In this document: positions 53,075 to 62,020 of the stretch, in pieces
Layout: every line of letters starts with the position of its first letter
Numbering within the stretch: position 1 is the first letter of the stretch
Assembly (NCBI GenBank): GCA_963682025.1
Contig: OY821521.1
Span: forward strand, 113,930,080 to 113,994,079
Direction of reading: 5' to 3'
Length of the DNA stretch: 64,000 bases
DNA from: Cordilura impudica
Lineage: Eukaryota > Arthropoda > Insecta > Diptera > Scathophagidae
Notes under the pieces: model-generated
Told to the model about the DNA's origin: nothing
What the model saw: only the letters and a program-made list of their open reading frames with translations
The model's database searches: none
Position numbers and translations under genes: made by a program

Positions 53075-54379
53075 TTTATTTAATTGATATCAAAATTGTT
53101 TTAAATTAAATTTTGGTGTCTAATATACAAGAGATTTTTATTTTACAACTTTTACAACACAGCTGTTTTCTGTCACATAATCAGTGATGCCAACTTTCGC
53201 GTTATTAAATTTTATTAAATTTGTATTTGTATTTTATTAAATCGTTACCCTCCACGACGATGGGGTGCAATAACGCCTTACGAAATAAGGCCTTTAAGGC
53301 CTTATTTCACTTCCAATTGAGAAATAAGGCCTTTATTGCGAAAAGGGCTTTATTGCACTTTGAAAGTGACATAAGGCCTTTATTGAAATTTAGGCAATGG
53401 TGCAATAAAGCCTTTATTTTATATTTTTTGATTCTTTTGTTACACTGTTCAATTTATTGTTTTTTGTTGTTGATGATAACAGCATTTCGCATACTAAACT
53501 GTGTCACTATAGGCATCTTAATTCTGTGAGCAGTTTAATTTTTTTTTTATGCTTTTTCTCCTTTATTGTTTTTTGTTTTTGTTGATAACAGCATAACTTA
53601 CAAAACCGTGTTAGTATGTCATCATCAGTCATTTGCTAAGCCACGTGTGTTGTCCAGTTAATAATTAAAAATCGTGAAAATGGAAAGTGATGAGATACTT
53701 GTTTATAATATAATTCCGGGTTTGAGGAAATCCAGCAAATTATTACATATTCCATCAGAGGCACAAATTTATAAATTTAAGTATTGTCAAAATAATACAA
53801 AGTATTATTATTGTTATCACAATGGGTGTCCCGTTAAAATTGCAGTGGATTTGAACAATGCAATACATTGCCGTAAAACAAAAAAAAAAAAACTTAGTGC
53901 ACAACCATGAGGCCCAAAATGAATTTTTAAAGAAATTAAGTTTAATTAATTCTATTAAAATGGAATGCGCTAATAAAATGTCGTTGAAAATATCAAGTAT
54001 TCGTGAAGTATATGATGAGAATTGCAAAAAGGCTAAAGAGTCTGCTCATTTGGTTGAATTTGGAAAAATGCGAAGGCAATTAATAAACATAAAATCAGAA
54101 GCCTTACCAAAAGCACCTCAAAATTTTCATCATATAATATCAATTTTTAAAACCCAGGGAATTCGCGAGAATTATACGAATTCAAGATATGGTACGGTGA
54201 TTGAAGAGGATTTCGGTTACTAAATTTTTGTGTGCCCTACAATATGTAACTCAATAATGGAAATGCCTACTAGCGAACCTCGTCATTATTTGATAGATGG
54301 GACTTTTAATGTAGTACCGATTAGTAGTTCCAATATCTTTAAACAACTGCTAATAATACATATTGCTCATAATGAACAT

Positions 54380-54783
54380 GTAAGCATATATTTTCGGTGG
54401 CATGTCATAATGTCCATGAACATTGTGACACACAAATAGTGACATAATGTCCATGGACTTTATGCACTACGTAGGAAAAAGCTACCTAAATCTTCACTTA
54501 ATACAGTTTTTCTGCGTGGCGGCCTGCGGCCGATCTTAGGGGTTTTCTCCTCCATAGGACGCGGCAGGTGGCTTCGCTGAATACAGTTTTACTGCGCGCG
54601 TCCCATTATCTTCCCTAGTGTGACGCGCGCAGGGAAACTTTATTCAGCGAAGCCACCTGCCGCGTCCCATGGAGGAGAAAACCCCTAAGAGCGGCCGCAG
54701 GCCGCCACGCAGAAAAACTTAATAAAGCAAAGATTTTCAATATTGTTGCAGTTAAATTAATATTTGTGTATGCTTTTTTCCAG
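54380..54783 (+). other. Intron 1 of the MULE transposase, containing a foldback MITE
   Basis: Donor GTAAGC at 54380, acceptor TTTTTTCCAG at 54783. Removing it joins NEH to TFPFMYIL in frame, which matches the usual MULE spacing. The insertion of 240 bp at 54489-54728 accounts for most of its length; a likely original intron is about 160 bp. Confidence 0.8.
54489..54728. mobile_element. GC-rich foldback MITE
   Basis: Two arms of about 110 bp, nearly perfect inverted copies (for example TTTTTCTGCGTGGCGGCCTG and its reverse complement; CGCGGCAGGTGGCTTCGCTG and its reverse complement), with a loop of about 20 bp around 54602-54622. Each arm also holds an internal imperfect copy of its own end (AATACAGTTTTACTGCGCGC against AATACAGTTTTTCTGCGTGG). 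It is strikingly GC-rich against its surroundings. No TSD could be assigned with certainty. Confidence 0.75.
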
Positions 54784-55203
54784 ACATTTCCTTTTATGTA
54801 CATTTTAATGTCAAGCAAATCTTTGAAAGCATATATCCACGTGTTACAATATATTCAAAGTAATATTTTTGACATAAAGCCCACAACATTCACCACGGAT
54901 TTTGAGTATGGCTTAAGAAAAGCATTAGCACAGGTTTACCCACAAACAAAATTAAAGACATGTTGGTTCCATTTTACACAAGCTGTTAGAAGGAATGCTT
55001 CAACATTTCCTAACTTCATGTCGAAATTAAATAATGATAATGTTGCGAAAAAATTGTTTCGGAAATTTCTAATATTACCGCTATTAAAACCAAACGACAT
55101 AGCTATTGGATATCAAAATCTCAAAAATCAGGCTATGAGTAAGAATTTTAATAGTATTTTTGAACCATTCATAGCATATTTCGAGAGACAGTGGATTAAA
55201 AAG

Positions 55204-55270
55204 GTAAATTAGATAAAATATTTAATATTCTCCTTTTAAGAAATGAAATATATATATGACTTTTTTTTAG
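55204..55270 (+). other. Intron 2 of the MULE transposase
   Basis: 67 bp, GTAAAT...TTTTTTTTAG. Splicing keeps the frame from WIKK to EGASKFSVYN. Confidence 0.75.
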
Positions 55271-56329
55271 GAAGGTGCATCAAAATTCTCCGTTTATAAC
55301 GAACCCATTAAAACAACAAGCTTAATAGAATCGTTCCATGGGCAATTGATTAAATGCCTTGCAAAAAACGGAAGTTTTTATAAATTCATAGACCATTTAT
55401 TAGATGTAGATGTGACAAAATCAATTGATTTTAAAAAATCATTGGACGGCAGTATTTCAATATGTGCAGCAAAATTAAAAAGGCAAAAGACGAGAGAAAG
55501 CATGATTACAACTATCTTAAAAAAATTGGAAAATGGGATAATCAGTGTGAACGACTGTCTTAACCAGTTAAGTTATAATGACTTGTCTTTGAACGAGATT
55601 CTGGAGCAAAATAGTATTACGACGGCGACAGGTGATCAGAATGATGAGGTTGATCCAATAATAGATACTTTACCATATGTTGTGCCTTGCACCATTGAAA
55701 ATAATTTGACATGCATTATTTGTTACGAAAAAGAAAAAAATATATTGTTATTGCCATGTAGTCATTTTAAGCTTTGCAGTGATTGCTATGAAAAATTGGA
55801 CGCGAAAAAAAAAAAGAATTCTGTCTCAACTTTATGTCCAGTGTGTAGAACCATTGTTCAAGAAGTCAAACAAATTTTTGTTTAAATTTCTTCCGTTTAT
55901 TTTGCGTTTTTTTTAATTATTAATGTTCTATTATTTTTTGTTAATATGAAATTTTTTGTTGAATTATTAATGTTCTATTAATTTTTGCTTATCGTCATAT
56001 TAGCAAAAATGTGTAATGATTAAAGTGATTTTTTTTCATTTTGGTGGGATTTATTTCGTTTCCAGAAGTGGGATTAATTATTAGTTCTATTAATTTTTGT
56101 TAATATGAAATTTTTTTATAATTGTTCAATAAAATATGAGAAGAATAAGAAATTTTATTGCTTCATTTTAAAAAAAAATTAAGTGAAATAAGACCTTTAC
56201 GGCTTTATTTCACTTTCAAAGTGCAATAAAACCTTTTTGGAAATAAAGGCCTTATTTGACTTTCCATTGAGAAATATAGCCTTAAAGGCCTTATTTCGTA
56301 AGGCGTTATTGCACCCCATCCTCCACGAC

Positions 56330-56640
56330 ATTTAGTTAGGGCAAATATATGAAACCATGGTACATTGTCAAACACTTGAACATTATAGATTATATTATAC
56401 TATTCATATTATGAATATTATGTTATATTATATTATAACATTGTTATTATTATTATTATTATTATTGTTATTATTATTATTATTCTTATTATTATTATTA
56501 TTACTATAATTATTATTTTTATACACGTTGTTATATTCTCTATATTAAATTTAAACTAATCTTATACTATTTTGTACTACATTCTTGTACAATTGTACTC
56601 TACACCCTATACCTGTGAAACCATGTTTCACAACAGGGGA
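56330..56640. repeat. AT-rich spacer with (TTA)n microsatellite
   Basis: An ATT/TTA trinucleotide run of about 75 bp at 56440-56515 with a few interruptions. Nothing coding. Confidence 0.7.
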
Positions 56641-57418
56641 CCATCTTAAAGGTTCAAGATCGAGGGTAGGTATGTTCTGAGAAAATGTTGGGGTTGAAAC
56701 AATTTTGGGGGTCGGTCAAACATTTTACCATCCTAGGGTTACGCTTGGGACCGTTAGAGCGGTGGGAGCAAATTTATTAAAAATGACATTTTTGTATGGG
56801 AACCCCCTTACGGATTAGAGATAGAGGTAAACAAAATTTTGGAAGGCGAAAATAATGCAGGTCGATCTTACATTTTTCCCCTCTAGGGGCAACTCCGGGG
56901 AAGTTGTTGGGCTATTTGTGTTTTTCAGCTTTTTTTCCAGTCTGTGAAGTGTATTTTGTATGGGAGACCCCTTAGGCCGAGGCCACGCAATGAGCGGCAA
57001 AGCGGCGAGCGGCAGAGCGATGAGCGGAAAAAAAATAAAACATATAAAATACTACTGAAGTGGCCACACAATGAGCGGCATGTGAGTGGCATTTCTGAGC
57101 GTCTAAGCGGTGCCGCTCAGGAATATAACTTGTTCTAATTTTTTAGTTGTTTTCTGAGCGGCAAAGAATAAAAATTGCAAAAAAAAGAAATGGCTTTTCT
57201 TTGTTTTGTCAATCTGTAGCGCGATTCAGTTACTTCTTTTTAACGATAATCGAATCGTTAGAAAATGAAAACAAAATTATCGATTTTGGTATTCAGTAAA
57301 ATTTTTAAACGATATTCGCTATTGTTAAAGTCAGGTGTTGTTGTTATCTTAACGACAACCATTTTTGTGTTGTTTTTCAATCGATAAAAAGTTAAAAACG
57401 TTGAAATGTAGTCATACA

Positions 57419-58218
57419 TAAACAAGTAAGAAAATTATAGTCGGTCTAGACCGACTATACGATACCCTATACCATGCGTTTAGAAACCCTATCTCTTAGG
57501 CCCAACTAACTGGACATTGAAAAAGAGCAAAAACCAAATTTGAGTGAGATTTTTATTAATTTTTTTGGCTGCAGATATGAAAAAGTTCATATCGGATGCT
57601 ATATCTATAAAGGGACTAGGTCCAAAAATGGACCGATCCTGATCATGTTTGGTAAAGTCTCTTGTATTTTGCAAAAATATGTACAAACAAAATTTGAGAA
57701 GAATCAGTGCAATATTTTTGTTTTTTAATAGATTTAAGTGAAGATCGGGAAGCAGCTCTATATGGGGTCAAAGGGATCATTTTTGGACTACTCATTAGTG
57801 GATGTAATGAACGCATACAAACCCAATTTGAGTAAGATCTATATGACAATTTGGATCTTATGGCAATTTATGTCGATTTCATATGGGTAATTTGTATGGG
57901 GGCTAGGTCTGAACATGGACCGATTCTCACCAATTTCAATACCGTTCATCCCATGGCCGACAAAAGCTTATATACCAAATTTCATCAAAATATATTCATA
58001 TTTGCGACCTGCAGTTTGATTACAAGCTTTACATGGACACACAGACGGACGGACGGACGGACGGACGGACGGACGGACGGACATTGTTAAATCAACTCAG
58101 AAAGTGATTCTGATTCGATCGGTATAATTAAAGATGGGTCTAGGTCAAATATTTTTGGTTGTTACAAACAGCAGCACAAAGTCATTATACCCAAACCACA
58201 TAGTGGTATAGGGTATAA
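57419..58218 (+). mobile_element. Non-autonomous Helentron-like repeat (DINE-1/mini-me type), copy B
   Basis: Same sequence and orientation as 926-1715, same palindromic 5' subterminal repeat and 3' end. The GGAC microsatellite has about 11 units (58040-58083) against about 3 in copy A. It is nested in the GAGCGGC MITE and so younger than it. Confidence 0.8.
58040..58083. repeat. (GGAC)n microsatellite in Helentron copy B
   Basis: About 11 perfect tetranucleotide units. DINE-1/mini-me elements are known seeds of such tracts. Confidence 0.9.
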
Positions 58219-58861
58219 ATAGTGAAAATATTTTGCTTTTATTATAAAAACTTTTTGTATAAATAATAAATAATAACATTGACAATGGCATTTTGTCAAC
58301 TAACCGCTCAGAAATGACGCTCAGTAATAAGCCACTTGCCGCTCAAACTCGCCGCTCTGCCGCTCACCGCTTTGCCGCTCATTGCATGGCCTCAGCCTTA
58401 GGATGTGAAAATAGGGAGTAGGTATATTCTGAAAAAATGTTGGGGCTAAAAAATAAATGGGAGTCGGTCATACATTTGACACCTCTAGGGGCACCCTAGG
58501 AGCCCCTAGGGGCAATTTTTAACAATTTTTTAAAATCTTCAAATTTGTAGGGGAGACCCTGTAACGGATAAAGATAGGGGTAGGTATGTTGGGTGGGAAA
58601 AATTAATGGGGGTCCGTCTTACATTTCAACCCTTTAGGAGCGACTCCAGGGCAGTTTTGGGCATTTTTGTGGATTTTTTTCCCTGCCGTCCTAACTTTGA
58701 CCCCGATGAGGGGCCAGTGTTCATTACTCAAAATTTTCCATTTTTTGGCTCATGAATTTTTTTTTTACGAACCTCACAAAATAAAGGGTTCTAGCGTATC
58801 CAAATGCTGTTACCAAGGTTTCCCATACGGCACTATCCCACCCCTATTTTACACTCTGTGG

Positions 58862-59228
58862 TGAAAAATAATAATATTGAAGAAAATGATTCTGATTGTA
58901 CCATAGTTGAAGAGGAAAGTAATGTAAGTAGCAGTGAAGCAAAAAGTATTTTTTCCAACGGTTTTCAATGAGCAGAACAAATTGACGATTCGCCTATGGA
59001 TATTTTAGTTTTAAAACGATTAAAGGAAACTGCAGACAAAATGTTTCTGGAAAACTCGAAGCAGACAAAAATTGATACGTTTTTTGAAATGCAACACAAA
59101 TAAAAAAATTTCAGAATTATATTATTTTTAATAAAAGTTTAACATGAATAAAAAAAAAAAAAACTGAATTGTGTCATGCTTATTTTCAGCAAATAGTATA
59201 ATACGGACACCCCCGTATTATAATACTG
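58862..59228 (+). pseudogene. 3' end of a pogo-like element with PIP box
   Basis: Plus frame: an acidic stretch (NNIEENDSDCTIVEEESN), a stop, then ILVLKRLKETADKMFLEN and KQTKIDTFFEMQHK, stop at 59101-59103. QTKIDTFF (59062-59085) is a Q-x-x-I-x-x-F-F PCNA-interaction motif as in pogo-type C-termini. The element ends CCCCGTATTATAATACTG at 59228, followed by TA. The 5' part is lost. The terminal sequence differs from the pogo-like element at 42755, so this is a second family. Confidence 0.65.
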
Positions 59229-59429
59229 TATATATGTTTTTAATTTTGTGTATTTATTTGTGGCTATGCGAAAAACACTATTATGAAAATTAAATATCTT
59301 ACACATATTAATGTTTACACTAATAAATTAAATAAACTGATGCTAGTGGGGTCATTCCATATAAAATCACCCAATCTATATATATAAAATTTATTTTCTG
59401 TTTGTTTGTTTGTTTGACCGCCATACAAA

Positions 59430-60470
59430 TTTTTATTTTTCAACGCATTTCTCTGAAATTTGGTACACACGTTCTCCGTACTCCAGGAAAGGTCGCCATA
59501 TGATTCTTACCGGCCACGCCTGCTTTCCCCCCACTTTTTGTATACAATTCATATTCTGTTATATGGTATATTTGTTCGCTATACAAATTTTTATTTTTCA
59601 ACGGCTTTCTCTGAAATTTTGAACCCACGATCTCTGTACTCCAGGAAAGGTCGCCATATGCTTCGTACCGGCCACGCCTACTTTTACGCCCACTTTTTAT
59701 GCAATTAATTTTCTGTTTTTTGGTATATTTGTTCGCTATACAAATTTTTATTTTCAACGGGAAGGTCGCCATATCCTTCGTACCGGTCACGCCTACTACT
59801 ACGCCCACTTTTTGTATACAATTCATATTGTGTTTTTTGGTACATTTGTTCGCCACACAATTTTTTTAAACGGATTTCACTGAAATTTGCTACGCACGAT
59901 CTCTGTACTCCATATGATTCTTGCCAGCCACGCCTACCTTTACGCCCACTTTTTATACAAAATTCATTTTCTGTTTTTTGGTACATTTGTTCACTATAGA
60001 AATTTTTATTTTTCAAGGGATGTCTCTGAAATTTGGTACACACGATCTCTATACTCCAGGGAAGGTCATATGCTTCTTACAGGCCACGTCTACTTTGCGT
60101 CCACTTCTATGTATATAAAATTTATTTTTTCTTTTTGTTTGTTTCTTTGTTTGATTGCTATACAAACTTTTATTTTTCAATGGCTTTCTCTGAAATTTGG
60201 AAAACGTGATCTCTCTACTCCAGCGAAGGTCGCATTATATAACTTTCTTGCTACGCCTACCTTTACGCCCACATTTTTATAAAATTAATTTTTTGTATTT
60301 TGGTATATTTTTTCATTATAGTAGTTTTTATCTTCCGAAATTTAGTACATATTCCAGGGGGTCGCCATATGATTTTTACCGACCACGCCTACTTTTACGC
60401 CCACTTTTCATATAAAATTAATTTTTTGTTGTGTGGATTTCGGATACGGATTTCTCTGAAATTTGGTTTA
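59430..60470. repeat. Array of about 165-bp units inside the Helitron
   Basis: Seven or so diverged units, each with TATACAAATTTTTATTTTTC, CTGAAATTTGGTACACACG, GGTCGCCATATG, GGCCACGCC and GCCCACTTTTTATAC. One unit is truncated (59755-59830). Confidence 0.8.
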
Positions 60471-60477
60471 CACGGGA

Positions 60478-61492
60478 ATAACTTCACGGTGAACAAATTC
60501 CCCAAACTTAAAAAAAGGTCCCCAAAAGAAATGAACAAATTCCCCATTTTTGTTAAAAACGAAATATAAAATGAACTTACTCCCCAAATTTATTATTAAA
60601 TTTTTACATATTTTTATTTAATGAATTTTGTTAAATATTTATTTTAGTGAAAATTTGCATACTGCTCTCAATATATGTCCCACAATAAACGCATTTAAAA
60701 TGAGTATTCTTTTCAATAGCATTATTTCGCGCACGCGGAACACAGCTTAGCTAGAATATCGGAATGATCTGAAAAATATATTTTGACAATTAAAATAAGT
60801 TGGCAACAACTTCGCAGCAGCACAGTTGTGGCTGCCAAACGCGCGGACGCGATGCGCTCGCGAAACACAGCTCAGCGAAAATATCGCAATGATCTGAAAA
60901 ATATATTTTGCCGATTAAAATAAGTTAAGGAGAACTGCGCGGCAGCACGGGTGTAGCCGCCAATCGCGAGGTACGGCGCGCGGACGCCAAATGTGCGGAA
61001 GCGGACGCGACTCGCTCGCGGAACCCAGCTCAGTGAAAAGTCTTATGATAAATATTATCTACGTATGTGAAATAATTACCTGTTGATCAAAATAGGCCAC
61101 ACATATACTATAAGCAGTTGCTTGAAGAAACCTTGCGGCACAATTTTAAACGTCATATTAGTTTTTTATTTTTGAAACTTCTATGAATTTGACGTCTCCG
61201 CTCAATGATAATCACTTATTGAATGAAGTAATTTAATTTTTAAAAGTTCTGATTCCTTAAATTTGGAAACGATTCCGTTATATTTGATGTTTATAAATAA
61301 ACTTTAAAAAAAACTTAAAGCGGTTTCGCAGCTTATTTTTGAAGCATTTTAGCTGCAGCATCTTATAAAAAACTTCTAAATTAAAAAATCAAAAAATTTC
61401 TAATTGAAATAAAAAATGAATTTACTGCCCATACACATTTTTGGGGAGAAAGTTCATATTATTGGGGAATTTGTTCATTGGGGACTAAGTAC
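60478..61492. mobile_element. Element with GAACAAATTCCCC inverted ends inside the Helitron
   Basis: Left: GTGAACAAATTCCCCAAA and a second GAACAAATTCCCCAT unit. Right: TTGGGGAATTTGTTCATTGG and TTTGGGGAGAAAGTTCAT in inverse. Between them lie two and a half copies of a GC-rich unit of about 140-180 bp (60723-61035: GCGGAACACAGCT, AATGATCTGAAAAATATATT). It may be a separate MITE that was captured by the Helitron or a composite repeat. No TSD assigned. Confidence 0.5.
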
Positions 61493-61573
61493 TCAGCGCC
61501 TGGTAAGCATAGTGAACCATTTTTGAAATCAAAGGCCTTTTTATCCCAGGCAAGACCGGGTAAAAACAGCTAG

Positions 61574-62020
61574 TATTTTAATAAAATATCATCCACAATC
61601 TCCGATTTGTATCAAACTTTGCACATTTGCTTATGATTATGCCCTAAGATGACCTGTGAAGTTTTATTGTTGTAGGTAGGGAATCCAAATCCGGATTTCA
61701 AAATTTCGGAATTCCAGAATTCCGCCTTGTTTTTTAAATTCGAAATTCCGGAATTGAAATGAATCGAATTCCGGATTATTCGGATTTAAATATTTTTTTT
61801 GCTTTTTAACAAATTACACGGAATTCCAGCGACTGACAAAAAAATATACAAAAAATATAATACTTTGTATTGTAACGATTTATTAAAAAAAAAAAAAAAA
61901 AAATACAGTTTGCCATGAGAAATAAAAATAATGTTATTCGTTTTGACATTTAAATTATTTGTGAAATCATATCATAATAGAAATGTTTTTTCCTGTGTTG
62001 TGTTGTGTTATATGTTATAT
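61574..62020. repeat. GAATTCCGG-rich palindromic stretch and AT spacer
   Basis: In 61680-61780 the words GGAATTCC, AATTCCGGAATT and CGAATTCCGGATT recur on both strands. A 20-A run lies at 61886-61905. No gene. Confidence 0.6.

Larger units (their letters stand above)
53680..55885 (+). pseudogene. MULE transposase with FLYWCH-like N-terminus and C-terminal RING finger (near intact)
   Basis: ATG 53680. Exon 1 (to 54379) has a FLYWCH-type zinc module (KYYYCYHNGCPVKIAV ... LVHNHEAQ) in which a run of 13 A (53880-53892) shifts the frame, then one TAA (54221-54223), then the catalytic entry HYLIDGTFNVVP (first Asp). Exon 2 (54784-55203) reads FPFMYILMSSKS, TTDFEYGLRKAL (second Asp) and LKTCWFHFTQAVRR. 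Exon 3 (55271-55885) has LIESFHGQL in place of the usual WH region and ends in a RING-HC finger: CIICYEKEKN...CSHFKLCSDC...CPVCR (55709-55850). RING domains act in ubiquitin ligases; why a transposase carries one is unknown. Both introns are phase 0. Confidence 0.85.
53259..56320 (+). mobile_element. Mutator-like (MULE) transposon with FLYWCH-RING transposase
   Basis: The ends GATGGGGTGCAATAACGCC (53259) are repeated exactly in inverse at 56320. The arms carry on with AAATAAGGCCTTTAAGGCC-type palindromic repeats for about 130 bp. The flanks CTCCACGAC (53250-53258 and 56321-56329) are an exact 9-bp duplication, characteristic of Mutator elements. The gene inside has three exons and MULE motifs. 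3062 bp. Confidence 0.9.
56977..58395. mobile_element. MITE with GAGCGGC-repeat termini
   Basis: The ends CCGAGGCCACGCAATGAGCG (56977) and, reverse complemented, CTGAGGCCATGCAATGAGCG (58395) continue as alternating GAGCGGCAAAGCGG/GAGCGGCAGAGCG units. CCTTAGG flanks both sides (56970-56976 and 58396-58402), so the TSD is 7 bp or 8 bp with one change. A Helentron sits inside at 57419-58218. No protein. Confidence 0.75.
56640..58861. repeat. Diverged tandem repeat (about 170 bp units), split by a MITE
   Basis: Units near 56640-56800, 56810-56970, 58396-58550 and 58560-58700 share GGTAGGTATGTT, GGGGGTCGGTC-like and CCTCTAGGGGCAACTCC-like blocks. The inner boundary is interrupted by the element 56977-58395 with a 7-bp duplication. 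No coding potential; identity unknown. Confidence 0.6.
59375..61573 (+). mobile_element. Non-autonomous Helitron, copy A
   Basis: 5' end TCTATATATATAAAATTT preceded by A. 3' end CCGGGTAAAAACAGCTAG followed by T, so the element lies between A and T. The hairpin CCCAGGCAAGACCGGG (61545-61560) is nine bases before the CTAG. TC start, 3' hairpin and CTRR end inserted in AT define Helitrons. The first 1.1 kb is a tandem array of about 165-bp units (CAACGGATTTCTCTGAAATT, GTCGCCATATG, CGGCCACGCCTACTTTTACG). The small ORFs across these units on both strands are repeat artefacts. No Rep/helicase. Confidence 0.85.
59240..62020. repeat. 2781-bp tandem duplication, first copy
   Basis: From TTAATTTTGTGTATTTATTT at 59240 to 62020. 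The second copy starts at 62021 and runs past the window end. In the overlap the copies differ at only a few positions, all within the first 350 bp that I noticed (CGCCATAC/CGCTATAC, AACGCATT/AACGGATT, one C in a C run, TATATGG/TATTTGG). It covers a Helitron and its flanks. Confidence 0.9.

Noticed and set aside
53184..53203. CAGTGATGCCAAC as the terminus of another hAT element
   Set aside because: It resembles hAT ends, but I found no inverse partner or TSD in the window.
54615..54818. Minus-strand ORF over the foldback element
   Set aside because: It reads through a palindrome and an intron border; no support.
59410..60569. Several 65-140-codon ORFs on both strands, repeated at 62191-63349
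   Set aside because: They cross the 165-bp Helitron units, repeat with the unit period and have no start or domain logic; identical copies in the second duplicate reflect DNA duplication only.
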